This document shows positions 1 to 12,107 of a stretch of 64,000 nucleotides of DNA, piece after piece; positions within the stretch are counted from its first letter, which is position 1, and each line of letters begins with the position of its first letter. A model generated the notes under the pieces. That model did not search any database, was not told the DNA's origin, and saw only the letters and a list, made by a program, of their open reading frames with translations. The DNA lies in contig CM060977.1 in the NCBI GenBank assembly GCA_030765065.1, forward strand, positions 160,961,052 through 161,025,051, written 5' to 3'. A program made the translations under genes and the position numbers. The stretch comes from Deroplatys truncata. Its lineage: Eukaryota; Arthropoda; Insecta; Mantodea; Mantidae.

Positions 1-178
1 GCAACCAGCTCTTAAAATATTTGACTATCGCTTAAAGCCTACCAATTCCCCTTGCATCTACAAGAAAATTAGCAATAAGATTAACATCTCGATTAACATG
101 AAGCATATGGAGAATAAGCGTTTGTAAAAATAGTTTGTACAAGAGTAGAGAAAGTCATGTGAGTATAACACATCAGAT
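1..178 (-). repeat. HX repeat, 5' part, cut by window edge
   Basis: Reverse-strand copy of the HX family. It runs from the window edge to the conserved HX 5' terminus, read here as the complement of TCTGATGTGTTACACTC ending at about 175. It matches the first ~170 bp of the complete copies at 53.3 and 44.8 kb. The rest lies outside the window. Confidence 0.85.
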
Positions 179-776
179 TATTTAAGTGTAAACCATGGGG
201 TTTTTAAGACATTTCATAAATGTTCGCCTATTGATTTTTTTAAGAATACCTAAGAGATTAGTTTTTGGGCTCATGCGTATTTAAGGTTTCTCAGAGATGG
301 TTTTATTGACACAATTTTCTACCCATTTCTGATGCTGAGGATGCTATCTGTGTATAGTGAGAAAGCAATGATATCACCGATATGTCCTAGTTAGTTTGTA
401 GCGGGTCGTGATGTCACATTCAGACATCAGTTGCAGTGCGCAACACCATTCCTGATATGGAAACTGAACTGCGGGCAGCACATATGCCGTGGCAAGTTAC
501 GTCATCATCTGCTGGACAAGGAGATTTCGTGAAATGTCGCACGCATGTCCTTTGGTATATGTTCTCTTCGTCTTCCTGGAAAAGTATCTAAAGGAAAGTG
601 GAGGTAAAACGTTGCTTGGAAAACCTTTTTTATTGTCTTTGCTTTCCAAATTAGGAAGATTATTCAGTGCTTTACCTGTTTTCTTTAACCTTCTTTTTTT
701 GTCGTGTTGTTTTCTTGGTATGTTAAAAGGTTATTTGTAAACTCGTTTTGTTTCCTCTCAAAATAACAGAAAAATA
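179..776. other. no recognisable feature
   Basis: About 600 bp between two HX copies. The one reading frame of note (489-740, 83 codons) is hydrophobic and low in complexity, and has no recognisable domain or splice context. I do not support it as a gene. Confidence 0.5.
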
Positions 777-1583
777 TCTGATGTGTTACACTCACATGAC
801 TTTCTCTACTCTTGTACAAATTATTTTTACAAACGCTTATTCTCCATATGCTTCATGTTAATCGAGATGTTAATCTTATTGCTAATTTTCTTGTAGATGC
901 AAGGGGAATTGGTAGTATTTAAGCGATAGTCAAATATTTTAAGAGCTGGTTGCTATGTGGCGCATTCCATTCTCTTTGTATGTCCAGGACATAAAAAAAA
1001 TGAATAACAAATTCCCATTTTAGAAAAGTATTGGAAAATTTAAGGGAATAACAAGCAATATCTCGAAAATGGTTCACTCAACAAAAAAAATGTATATGAC
1101 ATAAACTGTATTTTAACGCGATAGTAGTAGTAAATTTTGTCTATCTCTTATGGTTTACCAGTTATGCAAAATTCGTTCACAACGAAGAGTACTTTTGGAG
1201 ACATCACCAGAAAATTCAAAATATACATTTTATTTGTCATATATGATATTTTAATCAAAATCGTTAGAGCCATTCTTGAGAAAATTAAAATTTTTTAAAA
1301 ATGTTCCATGTAAAGGGTAATCTGAGATGGGGGATTTTCTTGAAAACCTTCGTGTCGCATCTCTGGAAGATACTGAACCTAAATACCAAGCTTGGAGTTT
1401 ATTCGACAGTTCGTTTCTGAGTTATGCTGTTCACAGAGACACACACGGACATGTTTCCAAAAATACTCTTTTTGGATTCAGGAGGCCTCAAAACATGTAT
1501 TTCCGGTGAAATCTCGGTATCGAATTTTTGGGTGGGATGAAATACTTTTCCTACTTTACTATACCTAGTAGAGAAAGTAAAAA
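777..1583 (+). repeat. HX-A repeat, nearly full length
   Basis: Starts with the HX terminus (TCTGATGTGTTACACTC) and ends ...GTAGAGAAAGTAAAAA. Carries the 5' subterminal motif ACTTTCTCTACT and its complement AGTAGAGAAAGT near the 3' end, with a short CA-rich stretch at about 1437-1450. A translated stretch (from 1327) is the same coding-like segment seen in other HX copies and ends without a protein start-to-stop structure that is conserved between copies. Confidence 0.85.
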
Positions 1584-2603
1584 TAGAGTTAAATACTGGA
1601 GTTAAATTGCCTGTATCGCACACCTGAGGAGTATTGCATTTGCCCAAAGCATCTAATATTGTTTTCACCGCACACGCACCTTTGTGGTTTTTGGTACCCC
1701 AAAATAAAATAGTTTAGAAAAGCACCCAAGAGTATACCTGAGTGCCCTTTGGTTTTGTCCGTTATCTTCTCTGAGAATTTCGTGCTTCGTTTTCCTTTTT
1801 TCTGCTTTATTCAAATGCCATGGCAGAAAACTGTCTTTCGCTGCACTTAATCAAAGTTGGCATGTTTTGGCAACTAAGGGATGTTATCCCGCATTTAGGA
1901 TGAGGAAGGGACAGAAAATCTGTTGTGCTTCTTCCTGGAGGCGGAAAGGGTGAGTTGAGGGCGCACTGAAGCTTGTATTTCTCTGTGGCCCAACTCACTC
2001 ACTCAGTGGAAAATGTAATCCAGCGCCAAGCAGGTTCGCAGCTCGGCGCTACCTCTATAGGAGATGTTTTTCTTTCGGCGCATAAGACCTGTCTTCAGAT
2101 CTGCTGCACTATGCCCTTTGGGCACCATATAGAGCCTCGTAAAAACCATGCAGGCCAGCGCTACGTTACCGCTGAAACTCCAGCCAAAGCCGTGAAAGTC
2201 CAAAGTCCAAGGCGAAATGGAATGGAAGTGTTATGAACCACTATAAAAAATAAAGAATTGTTCAAACGAAATGTCCGAAAAAGAAACATTTTCCAGAGTA
2301 AAAATGTCCAAAAGCATACACCCAAAAAAGAAATTCCAAGTGTTATCTTCTTCCTCAACGGATTATTCTTCTCTTTGTAGGATTTACAAGGCAATTGTTT
2401 GGGTCAGGAACCTGTCGAGGAGCTAACAAACTTTTGGATCATACCATATCCAGGATGGGTAATCAGCCCAATGCCTGACATGATGCTGAAGAAGAAGGAA
2501 ATAAAATGTAGTGCTGAAGTGGATGACAGGAGAGTTTGCAGATCAAATTATCCAACCCAACATTCGCCTATCGACCGAAGAAAACCTTTAAAAAAAAACT
2601 TTG
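1584..2603. other. unassigned region with one weak exon candidate
   Basis: No repeat of this window is recognised here. At 2360-2380 a pyrimidine-rich tract ends in TAG, like a splice acceptor. It is followed by about 70 open codons (2381 to about 2600) that run into a SINE. The predicted peptide has no domain I recognise. It could be a fragment of a terminal exon or chance. Confidence 0.3.
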
Positions 2604-3290
2604 ATCAGTTTGGTCGGTCTCGGGAGTTTGACCCGGGACCTCCCGAATGCGAGTCGCACACGTTACCGTGGTTACCGTGGCGCCACCTTCAGGGTTCGAT
2701 TCCCGTCGGGCCGGCCATTCTGACCATGGGTTTTTTGTGTGTGTTTTCCCCGTTCTGTAGGCGAATGATTGTGCGATTCATCTTCTACCACAAATTTTCT
2801 GTCCGTCATTTCCTATCCCCGTCATCTCCTTTCGTCTGTTTCACCTCATCTGTTTTAGGGTTGTAGGACCAGGCGACGGCGGTTTGAATGTTGCGACAGG
2901 GCGGTGGAATTTGCGAAGATTTCTTCCTGGCGTTTGGTGGGACTGCTGAGATTCCCTTTCTGGAAGCTGTCTCGTCTACCCCGGGTTGCGAGTGGCTTAG
3001 GCAGAACTAGGCGGTGTCAGGATTTTGGAATCGTTAGGAACCCCGTCCTTTATAGCGCACATCGTCGTCAGAATCTTGTCGCCCTTCGGGTCTCCTATTC
3101 ATCCTCCCAGGGAAGCAAAAAATGTCCCCTATGCCCTGCTTGCGGGCTGTGCTCAAGTTACTGGAGGCCCGTGCGTCCTCCTACTCATAATTCCTCCCGA
3201 AGGGACGGCGGCCAGGACAGCCGAATGGAATCCGGTATTTCGCTGCTGGATTCGAAGCGTTACTTTAGGTCCTACTTAAGACCTGGGTTA
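2604..3290. repeat. SINE family 1, inverted composite
   Basis: A tRNA-derived SINE present in two orientations. 2604-2672 is a reverse-strand head containing the B-box region (complement of CGGGTTCAAAC). From about 2663 a forward copy carries a B-box-like GGTTCGATTCCC, the conserved CTGACCATGGG segment and the body shared with the copies at 18.8 and 35.0 kb. The word TTACCGTGG is repeated at the junction. The 3' boundary is approximate. Confidence 0.6.
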
Positions 3291-4605
3291 TATAATACTT
3301 TGTTTCCTCAAATTGAAGGTTTTAGCTGAGCACCAATTTAAAAAATTGAAAACAATCTTGAGTTTCACTTTATAACGAAAGTTTATAAATACAGTTTTTC
3401 TCGCAATTTTTATTTGAATATTAGTAAATTATATCAGCCTCTTTCATTGCCTTTATTCGTGAACATTGAGATGACCATTTAATTTTATTTTAGGTATATT
3501 TTTCTTTATTTTTTACGTACAAGAATATCTAAATCCAATGACCATAAATCATGGGCAATCATTAATACAAAAGTTGTGTTAAAAACCTGTAGCATTTAAA
3601 TTCTGGATCTTTTATTATCGTTCCAAACGCAGGTATAGCAAAAGTAAGTAACAGATACAATTTTATAGCTTTTAGTTGTGTTTTAATTTCATTGTCGTTG
3701 ATTTTCATATAAACGAGAAACCGTAATAAAAAGGCAAAAACTTACTGCAAAAAATCCTTAATAAAATACAATCTTTCATTAGTAAAGAATAATGCAAATA
3801 AAACCACAATTAATTAACTTTATAAAAATGATCGGACATTTCAAATAAAACTAAATAAGATACCTTTCAGAAAAAAAAATATGTTGTCATTTACAATTTT
3901 TGTCAATGACGTCACACCTGCAAAATAATGGTTGAAAATTGCTTTTCTTTTTTGTAAAATTTTCCTTTCAAAATATTGAATTTAATTTGCCGAGGATTTT
4001 TAAAAAAAAATGAATTAATTTTAATTTTATTTCCATTATTCCTTGCTTATGCACAGAACAGAGTATTTATCCTTTGGCTTACAATGTTTGCACGCAACGA
4101 CTTTGTACCGACAGTGCGGCGAGGGGAAGGGGATGAAATAGGTAACCTAGAAGTGTAAACAGAAGCGTCAAGGGTAGAAGAATATAAGCACAGTGCTCCA
4201 CCACACCAGTAACGCAAGCGAACTACTGATTGCCAACTATACAGCCCTGGGTCCATGTATTCAGTACGACGTCACGTATAATAGGTAGGGTGTGAATAGT
4301 TGTCCTAGCTCTATTTATGAAATACGCTGTATAGCATTTATGTCAAACATTTTGTGGCATTAACCGTTTATAAGACAGTTATCGTTGTTCCTCTGAATCT
4401 TCCAAAACTTCAATGCTTGGACTGTACTGCTATGGTTCTTTTGTTTTTCCTGAGCTGAAGAAAAGAGTATCTAGCAATCAAGGCAGACGTGTAAAAACAT
4501 TTGACTGTCGCGTCACAACCTCCTTTATGCAGTGCAACTAAATGTGTACTGATAACATTTCTGTCAATATTGTTATGACCATTGGAGGTATATAATACAA
4601 AAAAA
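3291..4605. other. AT-rich, no gene recognised
   Basis: Very AT-rich non-coding sequence. Around 4340-4520 there are short stretches (TTTTGTGGCATTAACCGTTT and CATTTGACTGTCGC) that match HX-B copies, so part of this may be an old, decayed HX-B remnant. Nothing else is recognised. Confidence 0.4.
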
Positions 4606-5200
4606 TCTGATGTGTTGCGCTCACATGGCTTTCTCTACTCTTGTACAAATTATTTATACAAACGATTATTCTCCATCTACTTCATGTTAATCGAGATAAA
4701 CATGATATCTAATTGCTAATTTTCTTGTAGATGCAAGGGGAATATGACAGGCTTTAAGCGATAGTCAAATATTTTAAGACCTGGTTGCTATGTGGCGCAT
4801 TCCATTCTCTTTGCATGTCCAGGACATAAAAAAAATGAATAACGAATTCCCATTTGAGAAAAAGTATTGGGAAATAACAAGCAATATCTCGAAAATGGTT
4901 CACTCAACAAAAAAATGTATATGACATAAATTGTGTATTTTAATGCGATCTACATTTTTTGTGTAGTAAAATTTTGTCTATCTCTTATGGTTTACCAGTT
5001 ATGCAAATGTCGTTCACAATGAAGAATATTTTTGGAGACATTCCCAGAAAATTCGAGATATACAATTCATTTGCCTTAAAAATATCTGAAACTTATGGTA
5101 TTTTATTCAAAATCGTTAGAGCCATTTTTGAGAAAATTAAAAATTTTGAAAAATGTTCCATGTAAAGGGTAATCTGGGGTGGGGGGATTTTCTTGAAAAC
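4606..5200 (+). repeat. HX-A repeat, 3' truncated
   Basis: Begins with the exact HX 5' terminus after an A run and is collinear with full copies until about 5200 (TTTTCTTGAAAAC). There it stops abruptly at a fragment of SINE family 2. The last ~250 bp, including the microsatellite and terminal palindrome, are missing. Confidence 0.85.
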
Positions 5201-5232
5201 GTTAAAGAGCGTCCATAAATAAAACTCAATTT
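5201..5232 (+). repeat. SINE family 2, 3' end fragment
   Basis: GTTAAAGAGCGTCCATAAAT followed by A-rich sequence equals the 3' end of the SINE family 2 copies at 57.9-59.0 and 63.2-63.5 kb. It sits exactly between two oppositely oriented HX pieces. Confidence 0.6.
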
Positions 5233-5235
5233 CAA

Positions 5236-5368
5236 TTTCCTTGCACCTACAAGAAAATTAGCAATAAGATTAACATCTCGATTAACATGATGCATATGGA
5301 GAATAAGCGTTTGTAAAAATAGTTTGTACAAGAGTAGAGAAAGTCATGTGAGTATAACACATCAGATT
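5236..5368 (-). repeat. HX repeat, 5' end fragment
   Basis: Reverse-strand copy of only the first ~130 bp of HX, ending at the HX 5' terminus. With 4606-5200 it forms an inverted arrangement separated by a SINE fragment. Confidence 0.8.
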
Positions 5369-5971
5369 TTTTTTACTTGAAATGGTCGGCATGGAATCAA
5401 AATTATTATCGATATCCTTTCGTTTTACAATTGCGTTCGCATCTTCTGTCCTTTTTAGCGCCCTTTAACCGGTTAGGTCATATCGGACGTTGAATGAACG
5501 GGTGAAATGATGCTCAAATAAGCCCGGGGTCTATAGAGCTTACAGTTACCCGACATTCGTTTTTTCAGGATAAGGGAAAACCCCGGAAGAAACCTTATCC
5601 GAGTAACTTACCCTAAACGAGACCCATAAAGAAACATAGAAATGCACATGACGAAACGGCAGATGTCACTGACAAAACGACAATCTATGTCTCCTCTAAA
5701 TGATACTAAAATGGCTTTAGGAAACCAAAGTTAAGCTGTAAAAATCAGGATGAGAATGTGGTGTAAGAGGTTTAGTTTAGTGGGAGGTAAATGGGAGCAA
5801 ATGCGAATTGTGTAATCAGGTGCAACGAGCAAGTGGGGTTGATGTTGCATTTTAAACTCTGTTTAATTTATTTCCAAAACTAAGCTTTGCATCAAAATCG
5901 TCACTAAAACATCATTAGAATATGGTTTTATACACATTAAGCATGGAGGTCTCCATATATTAAAGTAAATA
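5369..5971. other. no recognisable feature
   Basis: About 600 bp without open frames of note. I see nothing here that matches the other repeats. Confidence 0.5.
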
Positions 5972-5973
5972 TA

Positions 5974-7261
5974 GGGTCTTTCAACAAGAGTGTCCTATCT
6001 TTGAACTTAAATAAAACACGTTCTATAAATGATAGAGGTTTATTTCTTTTGGAACATAATTAATGTCATTACGTGTGGAAGAGAACATCAGTTAAGTGAC
6101 CGCCGCGACTTCGTCGGGTTGCACGTATACGGATGACCCAATTTTCAATGACAGAAGAACGAAAATTAGGTCCAACTTCACGAATAACACGCGTGATGTT
6201 ATTCATAAGATCATTTACTGTTTCTGGCTTGTTGGCATAAACTCGAGATTTAACATAACACCACAAGAAGTAATCCAACGGCGTTAAATCACATGACCTC
6301 GGGGACCAGTTAACATCACCACCATGGGAAATGATGAAACCTCTGAACTTCTCCTTCAAAAGATCGATTGTTTCGAGAGAAGTATGACATGTGGCACCAT
6401 CTTGCTGGAATCAGATGTTTCTGAGATCCATATCATCCAATTGAGGCCAGAAATAGCCCCTTATAAGAGCCCGGTATATTTCTCCATTGACAGTTAGAGC
6501 TTCTCCATCTTCATCTTGGAAAAAATATGGACCAATGATTCCACCATACCAAAATCTACACCACACAGTAACCTTTTGGGGATGAAGTGATCGTTCTTGA
6601 ATCTGCATTGGATTGTGATTGCTCCAATAGCGGCAATTTTTTTTGTTAACACTCCATCTATCCAGAAGTGGGCTTCGTTGCTGAAGATGATTTTTCGACA
6701 AAAATCCGGGTCAGCTTCCAATTGCTCCATAGCCCAATCAGCGAATACACGGCGCAACCGATGGTCGTTGGGCTTTAGTTCTTGAGTTAACACCATTTTG
6801 TAAGCGTGAAACTTCAAGTTCAGATGCAGAATTCGCCAAGTTGTGGCCGGCGAAAGCCCCAATTCTTGCGCTCGACGAGCAATTGATTTGTTTCCGTTCT
6901 CGCGTACACTCTCACGAACGGTGCCTATGTTTTCGTTGGAGCGCTTACGTCGATTACGTACAGGCGTTCTTTGATCGCTAACAGAACCACTTCTTTCAAA
7001 TTTATCGATCAAACGCCGAATCGTTCTCTCGCAGGGACGATTATGCACACCGTAACTTCACGCAATACACGGTAGGTTTGGCGAACACATGATCCATTTT
7101 GATAATACATTTTCACAATTTCTACCCGTTGCTGAATGCTGTAACGTTCCATGGCTATTTGTCAATAACAACTGTAACCACACGAAAAAAATGACAGCTG
7201 TAACTCAATAACAACGGCAGCTATCACATGTTAAAGATAGGACACTCTTGTTGAAAGACCC
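5974..7261 (-). mobile_element. Tc1/mariner-superfamily transposon, full-length with TIRs
   Basis: A 1.29-kb DNA transposon. The left terminal inverted repeat starts GGGTCTTTCAACAAGAG and continues for about 30 bp. The right end carries its near-perfect complement (ends CTTGTTGAAAGACCC). A TA precedes the left end; the right flank reads TT, so one side of the expected TA duplication is mutated. It encodes one reverse-strand transposase occupying most of the interior. The intact TIRs with a frame-broken gene suggest a copy that died after insertion but could once have been mobilised by relatives elsewhere. Confidence 0.93.
6069..7152 (-). pseudogene. transposase pseudogene (Tc1/mariner superfamily, DUF4817-type N-terminus)
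   Basis: The coding path starts at the ATG complementary to 7150-7152, with an N-terminal helix-turn-helix segment beginning MERYSIQQRVEIVKMYYQNG. It then shifts frame at about 7048 and again at about 6650, and has a stop codon (TGA) where relatives have Trp, just before FQQDGATCHTS (about 6405). A long middle frame (7048-6494) holds the second helix-turn-helix and the first catalytic block, read as FSNEAHF; relatives commonly have FSDEAHF, so the first catalytic Asp may be lost. The second Asp is in FQQDGAT, and the C-terminal block SPRSCDLTPLDYFLWCYVKS is followed by an end resembling SRGGHLTDVLFHT. About 361 codons in total, a normal length for the family. Not functional as it stands. Confidence 0.92.
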
Positions 7262-7262
7262 T

Positions 7263-7600
7263 TTACTTATCACACACTCCACTCCAGTCTGACTTAACAC
7301 TTTATATGCATTTACAGCATTTTGGCATGGCCATTTTAACTTAACCTTACTGCACAGTCACACAGTTTTTTCGTTATTTCTCAACTTTAGCAATACCACA
7401 TTTTCATTAAGATTATACTTCTCTCCTTTTCCTTGACTTTCTGTTGCTCACGTCACTTCGATAAAGTCGATCACGGACCGAGCAATCGCTAGTCAGCTGT
7501 TTAACAATGCCATCCATCTATTGGCATTTTTCTCCAATATGGAAAATCTCATGCTAAATGTGAAAAACTACGTCATAGAAAGAGTAGGTAATGATATTTA
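7263..7600. other. no recognisable feature
   Basis: About 340 bp between the transposon and an HX-B copy. I recognise nothing in it. Confidence 0.5.
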
Positions 7601-8813
7601 AGGCCAGCATATAGCGCCACGTCTTTAAACATCTGACTATTGATTCGGCTTGCTCTGTTCCCCTTGTACTTACAACGAAATATGTAGTGAAACGATTTTT
7701 GCAAAGGTTTATCTTGATTTATATGAAAGAGATATAAAAATAAGCTTTCGTATGAAGAAGGTATTTTGTTGTATTGTTATTATTTGCCCCACGCTTTGGG
7801 AGCCAAATTTGAAGAAGGTTGTATTGAAGGAGTTGCATTATATTTCAACTGTTGGGGAGTCGAACACTTGAAGTAGTTGCAACCGCACGTATGGTACCCG
7901 GTAGCCTTCGCCCTAAATGTAGTTTCCTGTGGCCTTTGCCCCAAATTTTAAAAATATTAACTCTGTATTTTTACTGTTTCTTTAAATAATGTATTTATGT
8001 TTGTCTTGGCTGCCTCGGTATTTATTTTTAGAGACATGAATTTCTTAATAGAGTGTGGTGCGGCTGAAGAATGTAAGCTTACACAGATTATAATGTTTAA
8101 TTCACTCTTTTTTTATTAATTCTTGACACGATTTAAATAACACTTCATTGATATAGAGAGAGCTGTGAGATTATTTTATTAATTACTTGCACTTTTTTAA
8201 CACGTAAAACTATTTTCGTCTCACACGAATACGTATTAAATTTCCCGAGGACGCATTTCGCGTCTGGATACAAACACTGTTTGCAAGCAACTGAACTCTA
8301 AATTTGTAAATTTTGCTATATTTCAGTTTCTGATTGGCTAATCCTAGTCCAATAGAATACCTTTATTTAACTAAAGCTTTTTCTGGTTGTTGATTGGCTA
8401 TTTTATAAACTGTCACTAAAATTACATTATTGCTTCCAAGGATCACAAGTAGTATTGTTAAACTTTCAAATTCATTATTGCCTCAAGGTTACCTCATTGT
8501 TAGTAATTTTTAACCTATTATTCTCACAGCTCCTACATTATTAGATTACGTAATACATTCACATAACATTATTGAACATGTACATAATATAAACATATAC
8601 AATGACTGTAATATACACTTTTTATATATTGTTACATACACATATTGCTTTAAGGCGGGCTGTTATTGAGTTTACATATTATATAATTTGACTGAAATCA
8701 TTTAAGTGTTAAAAACACTGCCTCACGTAAGAGTAGTTTGTAGAAGCTATATAAAAATAAACGATTGTGGTAGAGAAAGTTATGTGAATGTAACACATCC
8801 GATATTTTTTTGA
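7601..8813 (-). repeat. HX-B repeat fragment split by a solo LTR
   Basis: 7601-7752 and 8730-8813 together are collinear with the 5' part of the HX-B copy at 32.45-32.70 kb (same order of landmarks: cluster around TTTAAACATCTGACTAT, then GCAAAGGTTTAT, then GTAGAGAAAGTTATGTG, then the HX terminus). A 973-bp LTR with a CGTA duplication separates the two halves. Confidence 0.75.
7753..8725 (-). mobile_element. solo LTR, LTR family B
   Basis: A 973-bp sequence bounded by TG and CA and flanked on both sides by CGTA (7749-7752 and 8726-8729), the 4-bp duplication expected of an LTR retrotransposon. Read on the reverse strand it begins TGAGGCAGTGTTTTTAAC and has repeated CCAAT/ATTGG motifs (around 8330-8400) upstream of AATAAA-type signals, which sets the likely transcription direction. 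Four other copies are in this window. No internal coding region is adjacent, so this is a solo LTR left by recombination. Confidence 0.85.
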
Positions 8814-9641
8814 AAAGGAAAATGCTAACAGAAAATGCACATTGTGGAGGTACCGATCGACGTTGAAATATATCGTCATTCAAATATTCATAAATAAAAG
8901 TGAATATTTACACTTAACATACTTATTTTGCAACATTAAACAAATTTATATTAATGTTTAGTAATGGCCAGTGTCATTAACACCTTATTATCTCAATCAC
9001 TGTTGTCAGCGAAAGTTTTGTCTAAAATAATATGCGTAGACGTTTTGGTTACTTTTGTTTTTGACATCTTTCTGAATATGTTTCAATGTGGGTAAATTAT
9101 CTTTGTCTCGTATTTTGTTGCTGAGCATTTACTTTGGAAATTGCGACTCTGTGTCGAACCTAACTGGAATTGTTTATGTTCTAGGAAGCTTTATGGCATT
9201 TGGTTTATCGTAACGTCGCTATATGGCGATCTATTTAAATGGTTGATTTTCCAAAACAGCTGTTTTACAAACAAAAACAAAACAAAGCAAAAAAAAAAAC
9301 GTTCTTCACTTTCCAAATCATTAAGCTCTTGGATATTCTAACACATTCGGATGATAGCTACGAGAAAGATATATTGTCTGTCACTAGGCGCGACAGTTGA
9401 AACCAAGTAGCAGCGTGTAGGGAAAACCCAAAACTACGGTGCCAAACACTCCTATATGCATGAGCAGGAACCTTGAGGTGCGCTGTCAGCTGTTGCATAA
9501 TGCAGTTGCTAAAATGATTTCATGGAAACCTGTCAAGAAAAGTTTGTTGATATCTATACTACGGATAGGACCTCATAACCATCGATATCTCGATACTCGG
9601 TAGTATCGAAGTATGTCTAATACTTTTTCGATACTTTTAAA
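8814..9641. other. no recognisable feature
   Basis: AT-rich, with an A-rich run near 9288. The short open frames (for example 9141-9341) are low in complexity and not supported. Confidence 0.5.
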
Positions 9642-10505
9642 TTTTTACTTTCTCTACTACATACAGTAAGTAGGGGAAGTATCGTATTCCACCAAAAAAT
9701 TCGATACCGAGATTTCACCGTAAATATATGTTTTGAGACCCCCTGAATCCAAAAAAAGCAATTTTGGAAACATATCCGTGTGTCTGTCTGTCTGTGTGTC
9801 CGTCTGTGAACAGCATAACTCAGAAACGAACAGTCGGATAAACACCAAACTTGGTATTTAGGATCAATATCTTCCAGAGATGCGACACGAAGGTTTTCAA
9901 GAAAATCCCCCCACCCCAGATTACCCTTTACTTGGAACATTTTTCGAAAATTTTAGTTTTCTCAAAAATGGCTCTAACGATTTTGATTAAAATATCATAA
10001 GTTTAAGATATTTTCATGAACAAATGAAATGTATATCTTGAATTTTCTGGGAATGTCTCCAAAAGTATTCTTCATTGTGAACGACTTTTGCGTAACTGGT
10101 AAACCATAAGAGACAGACAAAATTTTACTGCACAAAAATGTAGACGGCATTAAAATACACAATTTATGTCATATACATTTTTGTTGTTAAGTGAACTATT
10201 TTCGAGATATTGCTTGTTATTCCTTTAAATTTTCCAATACTTACACTTTTTCTCAAATGGGAATTCGTTATTCATTTTCTTTGTCCTGGTAATGCAAAGA
10301 GAATGGAATACTACACATAGCAACCAGCTCTTAAAATATTTGACTATCGCTTAAAACCTACCAATTCCCCTTGCATCTACAAGAAAATTAGCAATAAGAT
10401 TAACATCTCGATATCTCGATTAACATAAAGCATATGGAGAATAAGCGTTTGTAGAAATAGTTTGTACAACAGTAGAGAAGGTCGTGTGAGTGTAACACAG
10501 CAGAT
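9642..10505 (-). repeat. HX-A repeat, full length
   Basis: Complete reverse-strand copy of about 864 bp. It begins with the complement of the 3' palindrome (TTTTTACTTTCTCTACTAC), then a GTCT/GTCC microsatellite at 9778-9806, and ends at the complement of the HX 5' terminus. A short tandem duplication of ATCTCGAT near 10407-10420 is shared with the copies at 25.0 and 34.9 kb, marking a sub-lineage. Confidence 0.92.
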
Positions 10506-11008
10506 TTTTAAGTTTTGTAGTATTAAAAATTGTTGCGTTTAACTTTATGCTAGATAGGGAATGAAAGGAATCAAGACTTCACGTTATTGCCTCGCACCTG
10601 TCCTTAAAGAGTTTTTGATAGACCTTGACTGCGTTTCCTGTGGATAAATCAATGCAACATTCCATAGGCTACTGTGTCTAAATGAAAACATGCAAAATAA
10701 TGGGGCATTTATATAACGTGCAGCGTTAATTGACTTATGAATGAAGCTGATTAAGCTGACGGACTAAATCATGTTTCTGCAATAGCCTGGCTTGGTGACT
10801 CACTCTCAGCCATTACATTTACCTACTCCGGCGACCAAAATGTGCGAATCCAGGAGAAACGTACCAGAACTTAAGACGCAAGATAATACAGTGCAGGAAA
10901 ATACTTGATCTTCCCTTTCGTCTATTCCTTTACGTTTACGCAAATCAAACTGAGGTCATGGTCATAGCTTACAGGTATACGATGCGACTAAGTTTCATAA
11001 TATGGATA
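10506..11008. other. no recognisable feature
   Basis: About 500 bp between two HX copies. No open frame or repeat match noted. Confidence 0.5.
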
Positions 11009-11478
11009 GATGTGTTGCACTCAAATGACTTTCTATACTCCTGTACAATCCATTCTCCATCTACTTCATGTTACTCGAGATGTTAATCCTATTGCTAATT
11101 TTCTTGTAGGTGCAAGGGGAATTGGTAGGCTTTCAGTGATAGTCAAATATTTTAAGAGCTGGTTGCTATGTGGAGTATTCCATTCTCTTTGCATTACCAG
11201 GACAAAAAAATACGAATAACGAATTTCCATTTGAGAAAAAGTATGAGTATTGGAAAATTTAAGGGAATAACAAGCATTATCTCGGAAATGGTTCATTGGA
11301 CAGAAAAATGTATATGACATAAATTGAGTGTTTCAACGAGATCTACATTTTTTGTGTGGTAAAATTTTATTTATCTCTTATGGTTTACCAGTTATAGAAA
11401 AGCTATTCAGAATGTAGAGGATTTTTGGGGACATTCCGATAAAATCCAAGATATATGCTTAAGATATACGTTCTGTGG
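11009..11478 (+). repeat. HX repeat, 3' truncated at a Tc1 remnant
   Basis: Collinear with HX-A from GATGTGTTGCACTC to about the AAATCCAAGATATA segment. It then gives way to a truncated Tc1-like transposase sequence. About 50 bp of the usual 5' part (the ACAAACGCTTATT segment) is missing. Confidence 0.75.
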
Positions 11479-11483
11479 AGTAC

Positions 11484-12107
11484 ACAATGTGGCGATCCGA
11501 TGGCAGGGTGTGGGTATGGCGAATGCCCGGTTAACGTCATCTGCAGACGTGTTCAGTGCCAACAGTGAAATTCGGAGGTGGTGGTGTTATGATGTGGTCG
11601 TGTTTTTCCTGGAGGGGGCTTGCACCCGTTGTTTGCGTGGCACAATCACAGCGCAAACCTACACTAATATTTTAAGCACCTTCTTGCTTCCCACTGTTGA
11701 AGAGCAATTCGGAGATGGCGATTGCATCTTTCAACATGATCGAGCACCTATTCATACTGCACGGGCTGTGGCGGAGTAGTTACACAATAATAACATCCCT
11801 GTAATGGACTGGCCTGCACAGAGTCCTGACTTGAATCCTATAGAACACCTTTGGGATGTTTTGGAACGCCGACTTCGTGCCAGGCCTCACCGACCTCTCC
11901 TCAGTTCCACACTCTGTGAAGAATGGTCTGCCATTACCGAAGAAACCTTCCAGCACCTGATTGAAAGTATGCTTGCGAGAGCGAACGCTGTGATCAAGGC
12001 TAAGGGTGGGCCAACACCATATTGACTTCCGGCATTACTGATTGAGGGCTCCACAAACTTGTACGTCATTTTCAGCCAGGTTTACGGATACTTTTGATCA
12101 CATAGTG
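11484..12107 (+). pseudogene. Tc1-like transposase, C-terminal remnant with 3' TIR
   Basis: The C-terminal half of a DD34E Tc1 transposase. The first readable block resembles MWRSDGRVWVWRMPG in one frame. A frame-shifted block carries CIFQHDRAPIHTARAV (second catalytic Asp), a stop at about 11777, then MDWPAQSPDLNPIEHLWDVL with the catalytic Glu in IEHLWD, and the conserved end AVIKAKGGPTPY (stop 12023-12025). The 3' terminal repeat TTTTGATCACATAGTG closes the element at 12107, followed by TA. The N-terminal DNA-binding half and 5' TIR are absent. Clearly a dead, 5'-truncated copy. Confidence 0.9.

Noticed and set aside
489-740. 83-codon hydrophobic ORF
   Set aside because: Composition is low in complexity, no homology recognised, and the length is expected by chance.
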